This document shows positions 5,946 to 11,364 of a stretch of DNA of 11,364 bases, in pieces. Position 1 is the first letter of the stretch. Each line of letters opens with the position of its first letter. Made by a program: the position numbers and the translations under genes. The DNA lies in assembly GCA_035289905.1 (NCBI GenBank), contig DATDVT010000012.1, positions 1-11,364 of the forward strand. The letters run 5' to 3'. The notes beneath the pieces were generated by a model. It made no database searches, was not told where the DNA came from, and was given only the letters and a program-made list of their open reading frames with translations. The DNA comes from DATDVT01 sp035289905 (GTDB lineage: Archaea > Nanobdellota > Nanobdellia > SCGC-AAA011-G17 > GW2011-AR18).

Positions 5946-6271
5946 GTTTATTGATGCTAATATTTTTGTTAGAAGATGTGATGATCTTTTAGAAGATACT
6001 ATTGTACTTCTGTTTTAGTTTTAACTGAGGTTTATTATAAATTAAGAAGAAGGAAGTAAAATTAGCTTATAATCATATTAAATATATTTTGGGAACAATT
6101 GAAATTTATGATTTTTTTTAGAATGATTTGTTTAATGCTATTAAAAATAGTGTGGATATAGAAATAGATGATAAGATTAATTTAGAGATTATGAAACGTA
6201 ATAATATTTTTGTGATAGTTTCTTTTGATAAATGTGATTTAATTCAAAGAGAAGAGATTAGTGAGCTGTAA
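5938..6271 (+). pseudogene. Decayed VapC-type PIN domain toxin gene
   Basis: The start MTKFIDANIFVRR (5938 onward) has the first PIN acidic residue in FIDANIF. The frame then stops. A second frame reads SVLVLTEVYYKLRR with the second acidic residue in TEVYY, and a third reads KLAYNHIKYILGTIEIYDFF, a TAG, then SVDIEIDDKINLEIMKR and FVIVSFDKCDLIQ, ending at TAA 6269-6271. Order and spacing match a PIN domain RNase, but at least two frameshifts and one stop are present and part of the region after residue 20 is missing. No protein can be made. It is the toxin half of the vapBC-like relic. Confidence 0.8.
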
Positions 6272-6305
6272 AGTTAACGTCACCTGAAGGATAAATTTTT
6301 TAAGA

Positions 6306-6314
6306 AAGGGAGGT
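6306..6314 (+). promoter_or_regulatory. Shine-Dalgarno sequence of the PUA/ASCH-like gene
   Basis: AAGGGAGGT ends 12 nt before the ATG at 6327 and directly abuts a TTG at 6315, which excludes TTG as start because no spacer remains. A ribosome site here contrasts with the leaderless starts elsewhere in the window. Confidence 0.6.
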
Positions 6315-6326
6315 TTGGAAATATTT

Positions 6327-6731
6327 ATGGCAACATATGTAATGAGTATAAAAAAAGAATATGGGATAAATCTGCTAGAACTTAAAGCTCTTTGGGAATA
6401 TAGAAGAAGAAAAAGCAGGATCAGTATTGGCGATAGGATAATATTATATGCTACTGCACCAGATAGCGAATTAATCGGGGAGTTTTTTGTGGGAGAAATC
6501 ATAACTGGTAATTCAGATGAAGTATGGGAAAAAACAAAAGAAGATGTTTGTTATAAAAAAAATGAAGTTATTTCTTACTTAGAATCTGGAGATTCTCCGA
6601 TAGCATTTAGAGTTGCTAACCCTAAAAAATATCAACAAGCTATCCCTTCTTATAAAATTCCTTTTTTTAGACCGCCTATGAGCTATTGCAAGGCTTCAGA
6701 AGAACTTATATCTCTGTTAGAATCACTATAA
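6327..6731 (+). CDS. PUA/ASCH-like domain protein
   Basis: A 134-residue single-domain protein. YVMSIKKEYG (4-13), LWEYRRRKSRISIGDRIILYAT (22-43) and LIGEFFVGEI (49-58) follow the ASCH/PUA-like pattern S-I-K-x-x-Y, E-Y-R-R-R, D-R-x-x-x-Y-A-T/S, G-E-F. VWEKTKEDV (66-74) and PIAFRVANPKKY (91-102) fit the later strands. Such proteins are proposed to bind RNA or modified nucleic acids; no target is known. The ATG at 6327 is preferred because it has a spaced Shine-Dalgarno sequence. It stands alone: the next gene has its own promoter 20 nt after its stop. Base use is less extreme than in the genes to its left, hinting that it belongs with the block to the right. Confidence 0.75.
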   Translation: MATYVMSIKKEYGINLLELKALWEYRRRKSRISIGDRIILYATAPDSELIGEFFVGEIITGNSDEVWEKTKEDVCYKKNEVISYLESGDSPIAFRVANPKKYQQAIPSYKIPFFRPPMSYCKASEELISLLESL

Positions 6732-6749
6732 AGTTACTACAATAGAAAA

Positions 6750-6758
6750 TTATATAAA
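6750..6758 (+). promoter_or_regulatory. TATA box of the GNAT / CoA-transferase / MazG operon
   Basis: TTATATAAA is centred 26 nt before the ATG at 6780, which fits a leaderless transcript and decides that start over the TTG at 6771. It is the only clear promoter before the five reading frames that end at 9694. Confidence 0.65.
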
Positions 6759-6779
6759 CCACTATCTACTTTGAGAATT

Positions 6780-7571
6780 ATGGAAATGCGCAGATTTAAT
6801 GAAGATAGACATTCATTAAAAGAGTTTATAGAAATGTGCAATGCTTCTATTGGTATTAATTATGACCAGATAGATGATTCTTTTGGGATAGGGATGATAG
6901 AAGCTAATAGATTTGGAGAGCCACATGGACTTTACAGCAAAGATTTCGAATTATGGGCAGGAGAAGATAATAGCCAAATGCAAGGTTTCGTATCATTAGT
7001 TAAAAAGAGAGGAGGCTCAAGTAAAATTAAAGCATTAATAGTTAATCCTTCTGCCAGAGGCATGGGAATCGGATCTCAACTTTATGAATTTGCTATGAGA
7101 CAACTTGAAGTAAGTGGTGCTAGAAAGGTTTATGGGACTGATGCATTTATTGATTATTCTACAATAAAATATGATTTGCTTAAAGGCGGTTTTGAAGTTG
7201 AAGGTTCATTAAGAGAGCCGTACAAAGAAGGAGTTTCAGAGATTATAATTGGGAGAATGTTCCAAAGGGGAATTCCCGCTAAAACTATCACTCCTCCAAG
7301 AAAGCCAAAAAATGAAGGACTAGATATCAAAGTTTCTGAGTTTCAAAGAGAAGATTTTTCAGGGGTTAGGCAGATAGTTCTCGGTATGATGCCAAACTTC
7401 TATGGAGATATAAATGATGATTTTGTAAGCAGGATGGTTTCCGCTCATGAAAGGTTTACCGAGCAAGGGCTTAAATATTCAGTAAAACCAAGGATAATGC
7501 ATGTTGCAAAAATTGATGATTCAAGTTGTGGGAGTTGGGTTGTTCGCTCCAAAAAGAGGAGGATCAGCTAA
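6780..7571 (+). CDS. Tandem GNAT acetyltransferase, N-terminal part of a frameshifted gene
   Basis: The first GNAT domain (residues about 1-165) is complete. It shows motif A as ALIVNPSARGMGIGSQLYEF (86-105), with the acetyl-CoA binding R-G-M-G-I-G, and ends with LREPYKEGVSEIIIG. From about residue 182 a second GNAT domain begins (IKVSEFQREDFSGVRQIV) and runs to VAKIDD, where the frame is lost at about 7520. The continuation is in the next frame (7519-7821). Removing one T near 7521 gives one protein of about 346 residues with two homologous domains. GNATs move an acyl group from CoA to an amine; the substrate is unknown. First gene of an operon with CoA-transferase subunits and MazG. The residues after the break (SCGSWVVRSKKRRIS) are a frameshift tail, not real protein. 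Confidence 0.8.
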   Translation: MEMRRFNEDRHSLKEFIEMCNASIGINYDQIDDSFGIGMIEANRFGEPHGLYSKDFELWAGEDNSQMQGFVSLVKKRGGSSKIKALIVNPSARGMGIGSQLYEFAMRQLEVSGARKVYGTDAFIDYSTIKYDLLKGGFEVEGSLREPYKEGVSEIIIGRMFQRGIPAKTITPPRKPKNEGLDIKVSEFQREDFSGVRQIVLGMMPNFYGDINDDFVSRMVSAHERFTEQGLKYSVKPRIMHVAKIDDSSCGSWVVRSKKRRIS

Positions 7572-7821
7572 ATTAAGCCCTTTCTTGGTCGCACCACAAT
7601 TTCAATCAATGGGCGTTGGAAGTGCTTTAATAGAAGACATCGAAGCTCATGCAAAGGAGCTAAACATCAGAAGATTATATCATCATTTTCCTTCTTGCTC
7701 AATAATGTCCCAGTTATTTTTTGCTAAACACGGGTATTTACCAGAAGCAAGAATAAGAGAGCCATACTCTCCAGGGATAGATGAGATAGTTGCTTCAAGG
7801 TTTTTAAAATGGGCAAGGTAA
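7519..7821 (+). CDS. Tandem GNAT acetyltransferase, C-terminal part of a frameshifted gene
   Basis: This is the rest of the second GNAT domain, read one frame on from 6780-7571. It starts IQVVGVGLFAPKRGGSAKL, parallel to MQGFVSLVKKRGGSSKI in the first domain. Motif A is FLVAPQFQSMGVGSALIEDI, with Q-S-M-G-V-G in the CoA loop. The domain ends IREPYSPGIDEIVASRFL, the same closing motif as domain one. No promoter or ribosome site precedes it; an ATG at 7501 lies in this frame but before the homologous part, so it is not an independent gene. Its stop overlaps the start of the CoA-transferase alpha gene by 13 nt. The break may be a real mutation or an assembly error. Confidence 0.75.
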   Translation: MQVVGVGLFAPKRGGSAKLSPFLVAPQFQSMGVGSALIEDIEAHAKELNIRRLYHHFPSCSIMSQLFFAKHGYLPEARIREPYSPGIDEIVASRFLKWAR

Positions 7822-8618
7822 TTTCTCTTGATGAATTTTCAAGGCAAGTAAAAGAAGGAGCAAAAGTAGGAATAGGCGGTTTTGATTTACATAGAAAACC
7901 GCTGTCTCTAATATTAAAGTTAGCCGAAAATACAGAATTAAGAGATTTAGAATTATTTGGAATTTCTCTGGCTTTGGAAGCAGATATCCTAATTGGTTCT
8001 GAGAAAGCTAAAAGAATTATTAGCTCTTATACTGGATTAGAGAATTTTGGGCAATGTTATTTTTTTAGAGAAGGCGTAGAAGAAAGAAGAGTAGAATCAA
8101 TTGAGATGAGCACCTATGCGACAATTCTTTCATTGCAGGCTGGAGCGTTAGGAATTGAATATTTGCCTTCCAAGACGATGCTTCATTCAGATATGGCTAA
8201 AAATAATTGTCTTGTTAAAATAATAGAATCTGAATTTAGCGGGAAAAAATTCACAGCAATTAGAGTGTACAATCCGGATATAGCTTTGATTCATGCTCAA
8301 GAAGCAGATGAAGAAGGAAATGTTAGAATAACAAGCCCGCCAGCAACGAAAGTAGATGAATTTCTTGCAAGAGCTTCTAAAAAAACATTTGTTAGCGTTG
8401 AAAAAATTATAGATAAAGTTGAGAATCCAACTGTTTCGGGATTATATACGACAGGCATAATACATTTACCGGGAGGCTCTGCACCAACATCGCTATATCC
8501 TCAGCATGATGTTGATTCTATTGCAATGGAATTATATGGGCAAGGCTCAAGAGAAAAAGATTTGAAATACTGCAAGGAGGTAATAAAAAATGCAATTGAA
8601 AGAAGGAGAGAGGATTAG
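7809..8618 (+). CDS. Family I CoA-transferase, alpha subunit (glutaconate CoA-transferase A-like)
   Basis: A 269-residue protein of usual alpha subunit size. The N-terminal loop GIGGFDLHRKPLSLI (21-35) is the conserved G-G-F region of COG1788 proteins. LPSKTMLHSDM (119-129) matches the P-x-x-x-x-x-x-S-D-M/L block, IHAQEADEEGNV (161-172) the conserved A-D-x-x-G-N, and FVSVEKIID (194-202) the following strand. With the beta subunit it would move CoA between carboxylic acids. Substrates cannot be told; close relatives include glutaconate CoA-transferase and the related IpdAB ring-opening enzymes, which are not true transferases. It begins inside the GNAT gene (13 nt overlap) and ends inside the beta gene (29 nt overlap), so the subunits are translated together. 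Confidence 0.85.
   Translation: MGKVISLDEFSRQVKEGAKVGIGGFDLHRKPLSLILKLAENTELRDLELFGISLALEADILIGSEKAKRIISSYTGLENFGQCYFFREGVEERRVESIEMSTYATILSLQAGALGIEYLPSKTMLHSDMAKNNCLVKIIESEFSGKKFTAIRVYNPDIALIHAQEADEEGNVRITSPPATKVDEFLARASKKTFVSVEKIIDKVENPTVSGLYTTGIIHLPGGSAPTSLYPQHDVDSIAMELYGQGSREKDLKYCKEVIKNAIERRRED
8574..8581 (+). promoter_or_regulatory. Strong Shine-Dalgarno sequence of the CoA-transferase beta gene
   Basis: AAGGAGGT lies 8 nt before the ATG at 8590, inside the alpha coding region. It supports this start and shows that operon-internal genes use Shine-Dalgarno initiation. Confidence 0.8.
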
Positions 8619-9306
8619 TATAATTGGAGCGAGACAACTAGCAGAAACAGAATCTTTTTTTGCAGGACACGGATTTCCTGTTTTGTCTGCCATTCTCGCA
8701 AAAAGATTATATAACCCTAATCTAAAAATCTGTTTTGAATCTGGAGCGATTTATTCAAATCCAGAAAGGCTACCTCATTCAGTCTCAGATATTATTAATT
8801 ACTCAAGTTCGCAATTTCCATTAGACTTGCCAGATGCATTTGCGATGCTTGAAAGGGGAGAGGTCGATGTAGTTGGATTAAGCGGGGCACAAGTTGATAG
8901 TAGAGGAAATATAAACTCCACTTTGATAAATGCTGAAAGTACAATAAAAAGATTGCCAGGAAGTGGAGGAGCTTGTGATTTTGCTTCCTTAGGTAGAAAA
9001 GAGTATATTTTTATGTTTCATGAACTAAGGCGATTGGTGGATAAAGTCGATTATATTACATCTCCCGGATTACAAACTCGTTCAGATAAAGAGATTAATC
9101 TCATTACTAATTATGGTGTTTTTAAAATTGGAGAAAGCGGAGTAGAAGCACTGATTTTAGCAAGTGATGCAGAACCCGAAAAGGTTAAAAGCAATACGGG
9201 CTTTAATTTAAGCATAAAAAGCGATGTAAAAAGGTTAGAAGATTTTACAAGCGACGAAATAAAACTATTAAGAAAGCTAGATGTTTATGGAATAGCGCAC
9301 AGATAA
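8590..9306 (+). CDS. Family I CoA-transferase, beta subunit (glutaconate CoA-transferase B-like)
   Basis: A 238-residue protein. CFESGAI (48-54) holds Glu50, which corresponds to the catalytic glutamate of glutaconate CoA-transferase beta that forms the enzyme-CoA thioester. VVGLSGAQVDSRGNINST (95-112) and LPGSGGACDFAS (121-132) are the conserved G-x-x-Q-x-D-x-x-G-N-x-N and G-S-G-G blocks, followed by DYITSPG (158-164). The active site thus looks complete. It overlaps the alpha gene and is followed after one base by the MazG-like gene. A hydrolase role as in IpdAB cannot be excluded because that group also keeps the glutamate. Such an enzyme is unexpected in a small-genome archaeon, fitting gain by transfer. 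Confidence 0.85.
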   Translation: MQLKEGERISIIGARQLAETESFFAGHGFPVLSAILAKRLYNPNLKICFESGAIYSNPERLPHSVSDIINYSSSQFPLDLPDAFAMLERGEVDVVGLSGAQVDSRGNINSTLINAESTIKRLPGSGGACDFASLGRKEYIFMFHELRRLVDKVDYITSPGLQTRSDKEINLITNYGVFKIGESGVEALILASDAEPEKVKSNTGFNLSIKSDVKRLEDFTSDEIKLLRKLDVYGIAHR

Positions 9307-9307
9307 A

Positions 9308-9694
9308 ATGGACATAAAAGAACTTCAAGAAAAGATAAGAAAAGCAGACAAAGATAGGGGTTGGGATGTTTCTTTTTTATCTCAAACATTTACGCATCTA
9401 ATTGAAGAAATGGGAGAAATTGGAAGGCACATACTATTCAGAGATGGATATAAAACTGGAGATTTATCAAGAGAAGTTAACGATGAAGAATTTGGGAAGG
9501 AACTCGCAGATGCTATAATTTTTCTTGTAAAAATTGCAAATGCTCAAGGCATTGACTTGAATGAAATTATTCAAAAAAAGGCGAATAAAAATTGGGATGA
9601 GAGATTTCCTATTGAAGAATGCTTAAAAGATTCAAAAGATTACATAGAGCGGCAGCAAAAAATTCTCGATGGTTTTAGAGAAAAATTAAAATAA
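9308..9694 (+). CDS. MazG-like nucleotide pyrophosphohydrolase
   Basis: A 128-residue, mostly helical protein. LIEEMGEIGRHI (31-42) carries the E-E-x-x-E metal-binding motif (E33, E34, E37) and GKELADAIIFLVKIA (63-77) the second E-x-x-D motif (E65, D68), so the Mg site of the all-alpha NTP pyrophosphatases is whole. The end WDERFP (95-100) is also usual for this family. It would cleave a nucleoside triphosphate, or a related compound, to the monophosphate and diphosphate. The start ATG is two bases after the beta subunit stop, so it is the last gene of the operon. A house-cleaning role is the default; whether it acts on a product of the CoA pathway is unknown. Confidence 0.85.
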   Translation: MDIKELQEKIRKADKDRGWDVSFLSQTFTHLIEEMGEIGRHILFRDGYKTGDLSREVNDEEFGKELADAIIFLVKIANAQGIDLNEIIQKKANKNWDERFPIEECLKDSKDYIERQQKILDGFREKLK

Positions 9695-9715
9695 GGCTTT
9701 AATGCTATTCATGCA

Positions 9716-10564
9716 TCAATTACTTAATCTTATCAAATCTAACCATCTATTCTCTCCTAGCTCTAAATTAACTCCTGCTCTTTCAGAAGGAACTTCATTA
9801 GTTGTTGAATGGTTTTCTATAAAGTTATGTTGAATAACTATCGCAGTCATTAGAATAGGGGCAGACCAAAGAGCTTTCAATCCTCTAAAATCAAGAACTC
9901 TGTCTTTAATTTTCATAAAGACGGTTTCAATTCTGTAATTATGTATTCTTGTTGTTTGATAGTTTTGTATTTTATGCTCAACTGCTAAACCACCAATCTT
10001 ATTAGAATAAAAGAGTTTTCTAAATGCTTTTGGGTAAAAAACTCCCGCATCTGTTTGAATGTATTTTGGTTTTCCTTTGTTTATTGCTTTCTTTAGAAAT
10101 TCTTGAGCTTCAATAGGATTAGAAGATAAGCTATAGTGAAATCCTGTGATTAAACGAGTATCCCAATCTAAACAACACCAAAATCTATCTAACCTTCCTT
10201 CTCTGTTTATCATCGTTTCATCAGCATAGAAACTATTACCTAAATTATAGCCTTGTTTTTCTATAAACTTGTGAACTTTCAATGTATATCTTCTTACCCA
10301 ATCTAAAATAGAGACGTGGCTAATCTGTCTCTTTAATTGATTTCTCATTTTTCTAGATGAAAGATTAGAAACATACATGTCAATAGACATTGTAATAATT
10401 TCAGGCTTATTCCTCATTCTGTAAAAACCATCATCATTAGTGAAGAATTTATGGCAATCTTTACAATAATATTTTTGAATTTTCCCTCGACAATCTGTAT
10501 TCCTAAATCCTTTCTTACAGAAATTCCGACTTTTACAATGCTTACACTTAATCTCTATTTTCAT
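9716..10564 (-). CDS. DDE transposase with N-terminal zinc ribbon (IS6-like)
   Basis: A 282-residue transposase. Residues 7-37 form a zinc ribbon (C7-x2-C10 and C34-x2-C37). Residues about 55-95 look like a helix-turn-helix (SRKMRNQLKRQISHVSILDW). The catalytic core has D115 in YADET, D172 in IQTDAG and E213 in NYRIETVF, followed by the usual K-x-R. Core motifs resemble the IS6 family and its archaeal relatives, although D172-E213 spacing is a little longer than I would expect. No stop or frameshift is present. The start ATG at 10562-10564 lies 26-27 nt from a TATA box (10587-10595, minus). I find no matching inverted ends near 9700 or 10570-10660, so the element's borders are undefined. The gene converges on the MazG operon with 21 nt between stops. 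Confidence 0.85.
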   Translation of the reverse strand: MKIEIKCKHCKSRNFCKKGFRNTDCRGKIQKYYCKDCHKFFTNDDGFYRMRNKPEIITMSIDMYVSNLSSRKMRNQLKRQISHVSILDWVRRYTLKVHKFIEKQGYNLGNSFYADETMINREGRLDRFWCCLDWDTRLITGFHYSLSSNPIEAQEFLKKAINKGKPKYIQTDAGVFYPKAFRKLFYSNKIGGLAVEHKIQNYQTTRIHNYRIETVFMKIKDRVLDFRGLKALWSAPILMTAIVIQHNFIENHSTTNEVPSERAGVNLELGENRWLDLIRLSN

Positions 10565-10572
10565 ACAATATA

Positions 10573-10648
10573 TTAGGTACCTACTCTTTATATATCTTTC
10601 GGTACCTAATTAACTACTTTGAAGTTGGTACCTAAAAGTTTAAATATA
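10573..10648. promoter_or_regulatory. Divergent promoters with three evenly spaced GGTACCTA sites
   Basis: GGTACCTA occurs at 10576, 10601 and 10627, steps of 25 and 26 bp. The core GGTACC is itself a palindrome, and the first site extends to TAGGTACCTA. The transposase TATA box (TTTATATAT, 10587-10595) lies between sites one and two. The AbrB-type gene's TATA box (TTTAAATATA, 10639-10648) lies 5 bp after site three. Each promoter thus has a site next to it, the arrangement of a shared operator for a repressor, most simply the neighbouring AbrB-type protein. Confidence 0.65.
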
Positions 10649-10668
10649 AGTCAATTCTACTTTAGATT

Positions 10669-10830
10669 ATGAAACTGCAAAAACAACTTTCTAGAAAAGT
10701 CGGAGATGTAGAATATGCTAAGTGGGTTTTAGTTATACCCCCAAATATCGTAGAAGAACTAAAATGGAAAGAAGGGCAAGAATTAGAAGCTGAAATTAAG
10801 GAAAATAAGCTGGTGGTCAAGAAAAGTTAA
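10669..10830 (+). CDS. Small AbrB/MazE-type DNA-binding protein
   Basis: A 53-residue protein, short for gene finders. It shows the SpoVT/AbrB pattern: QKQLSRKVGD, then KWVLVIPPNIVEELKWKEG with the typical I-P-x-x-I/L-V-E-E-L-x-W-K-E-G, and a final strand KENKLVVKK. Such proteins form swapped-hairpin dimers that bind DNA and usually act as antitoxins or autoregulators. No toxin gene follows; the next gene is TFS with its own promoter. The ATG at 10669 is 26 nt from the TATA centre, so the mRNA is probably leaderless. It diverges from the transposase across the GGTACCTA sites, suggesting that it represses itself and perhaps the transposase. Confidence 0.8.
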   Translation: MKLQKQLSRKVGDVEYAKWVLVIPPNIVEELKWKEGQELEAEIKENKLVVKKS

Positions 10831-10883
10831 TTTTTTTGCTCAAAATTCCAGACGTTTACTTAACATCTCAGAGATTAGTTAAA

Positions 10884-10893
10884 TTTTTATACT
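10884..10893 (+). promoter_or_regulatory. TATA box of the TFS gene
   Basis: TTTTTATACT is centred 26 nt before the ATG at 10914 and 20 nt before the one at 10908. The spacing favours 10914 as a leaderless start; the AT-rich upstream extension of the frame to 10836 then lies before the promoter and is not translated. Confidence 0.55.
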
Positions 10894-10913
10894 CTTATTT
10901 TTTAGAAATGCTT

Positions 10914-11210
10914 ATGTTTTGTCCTAAATGTGGATCCTTATTGATGCCTTCAAATGGAAAGATGGTTTGTAGTTGTGGTTATAAACAAAATTGGGGGATT
11001 ATAAGTGAGAAGAGAAAGAAAGAGAAGCCTTTAGAAATTGTTGATTTAAAACAAGGTGAAAGGGTTAATCCAGAAATAGAGGCAGATTGTGTTAAATGTG
11101 GTCATAAAAAGGCTTATTTTTGGTTGATGCAAACAAGGGCTAGTGATGAGCCAGAAACTCGATTTTTTAAGTGTGTTAAATGTGGTCATCAATGGCGAGA
11201 ATATGAATAA
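10914..11210 (+). CDS. tfs: Transcription factor S (TFS), RNA polymerase transcript cleavage factor
   Basis: A 98-residue protein (100 if started at 10908) of usual TFS length. The N-terminal ribbon MFCPKCGSLL (1-10) has C3 and C6 plus C19 and C21 in VCSCGY. The C-terminal ribbon starts CVKCG (59-63) and ends CVKCGHQWREY (87-97). Between them TRASDEPETRF (74-84) holds the D78-E79 pair that, in TFS and TFIIS, enters the polymerase secondary channel and promotes cleavage of backtracked RNA. This is a core archaeal gene and the best marker of the host's domain. The second ligand pair of the N-ribbon is C-x-C rather than C-x2-C. It has its own promoter and looks unrelated to the mobile genes at its left. 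Confidence 0.93.
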   Translation: MFCPKCGSLLMPSNGKMVCSCGYKQNWGIISEKRKKEKPLEIVDLKQGERVNPEIEADCVKCGHKKAYFWLMQTRASDEPETRFFKCVKCGHQWREYE

Positions 11211-11211
11211 T

Positions 11212-11250
11212 CCGATAACCTCGGAAGAGTTGTGCACTTTTAGTAGCACA
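11212..11250 (+). other. Two small hairpins after TFS
   Basis: CCGA-TAACC-TCGG (11212-11224) and TGTGC-ACTTTTAGTA-GCACA (11231-11250, extendable by ACT/AGT with one bulge) can fold. No T-run follows directly, so they are not typical archaeal terminators. They may slow polymerase or protect the TFS mRNA end; function unknown. Confidence 0.4.
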
Positions 11251-11297
11251 AAATACATACCAAAACTCTTAAATACTAAATATCTTACTGGTTAGTA

Positions 11298-11364
11298 ATG
11301 ACAATATATAATTCAATAAAACAAACTGGAAGATATTTATTAGCAACTGGAGCATTACTTACTG
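11298..11364 (+). CDS. Start of an unidentified gene, cut by the window edge
   Basis: An open frame from ATG 11298 gives 22 residues beginning MTIYNSIKQTGRYLLATG before the window ends. A TATA-like CTTAAATACT (11268-11277) is centred about 26 nt upstream, as for the other leaderless genes here, which supports a real start. A basic segment followed by LLATGALLT could be the beginning of a signal or membrane helix. Too short to assign. Confidence 0.5.
   Translation, partial: MTIYNSIKQTGRYLLATGALLT

Noticed and set aside
6239..6502. Minus-strand frame of 87 codons
   Set aside because: Antisense to the PUA/ASCH-like gene and the end of the vapC relic; no promoter or family likeness.
9695..10664. 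Complete insertion sequence with inverted ends
   Set aside because: No sequence near 9695-9715 is the inverse of anything at 10565-10664, so only the transposase gene is called.
11046..11258. Minus-strand frame of 70 codons
   Set aside because: Antisense to the conserved C-terminal ribbon of TFS.

Overview
The window looks like the chromosome of an AT-rich archaeon, most likely a small-genome DPANN-type lineage. The supports are a TFS-type RNA polymerase cleavage factor (10914-11210), a Sec11-like signal peptidase using His instead of Lys (5162-5734), a COG1373-type ATPase, and TATA boxes centred about 26 nt before start codons, which implies leaderless mRNAs. The DPANN assignment is inference; the archaeal assignment is firm.

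Left part, 1-6271: a scarred toxin-antitoxin region. A HEPN/MNT pair runs off the left edge (564 to <1, minus). A membrane-anchored, Cys-rich surface protein with an in-gene 9-bp repeat follows (630-1808). Between 1889 and 3350 lie remains that annotation by ORF misses: pieces of at least two further copies of the DUF4143-type ATPase, two short stretches resembling the 5' end of the signal peptidase gene, and a second MNT-HEPN pair (2297-3233) whose HEPN gene carries one frameshift. That pair sits between two imperfect direct repeats (2020-2146 and 3226-3335). An intact ATPase (5029-3767, minus) and the signal peptidase gene diverge around a duplicated palindromic element. A decayed vapBC-like pair (5806-6271) closes this part.

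Middle part, 6300-9694: a block with less extreme base composition. A PUA/ASCH-like protein is followed by a tightly packed operon: a tandem GNAT acetyltransferase (one frameshift splits it), the alpha and beta subunits of a family I CoA-transferase, and a MazG-like nucleotide pyrophosphohydrolase. Genes overlap or nearly touch. A CoA-transferase next to a double GNAT suggests making a particular acyl-CoA and transferring its acyl group to an amine; the substrates cannot be read from sequence.

Right part, 9716-11364: a zinc-ribbon DDE transposase (minus) faces a 53-residue AbrB-type protein (10669-10830). Their shared promoter region holds three evenly spaced GGTACCTA sites placed at both promoters. 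TFS and the first codons of an unidentified gene follow.
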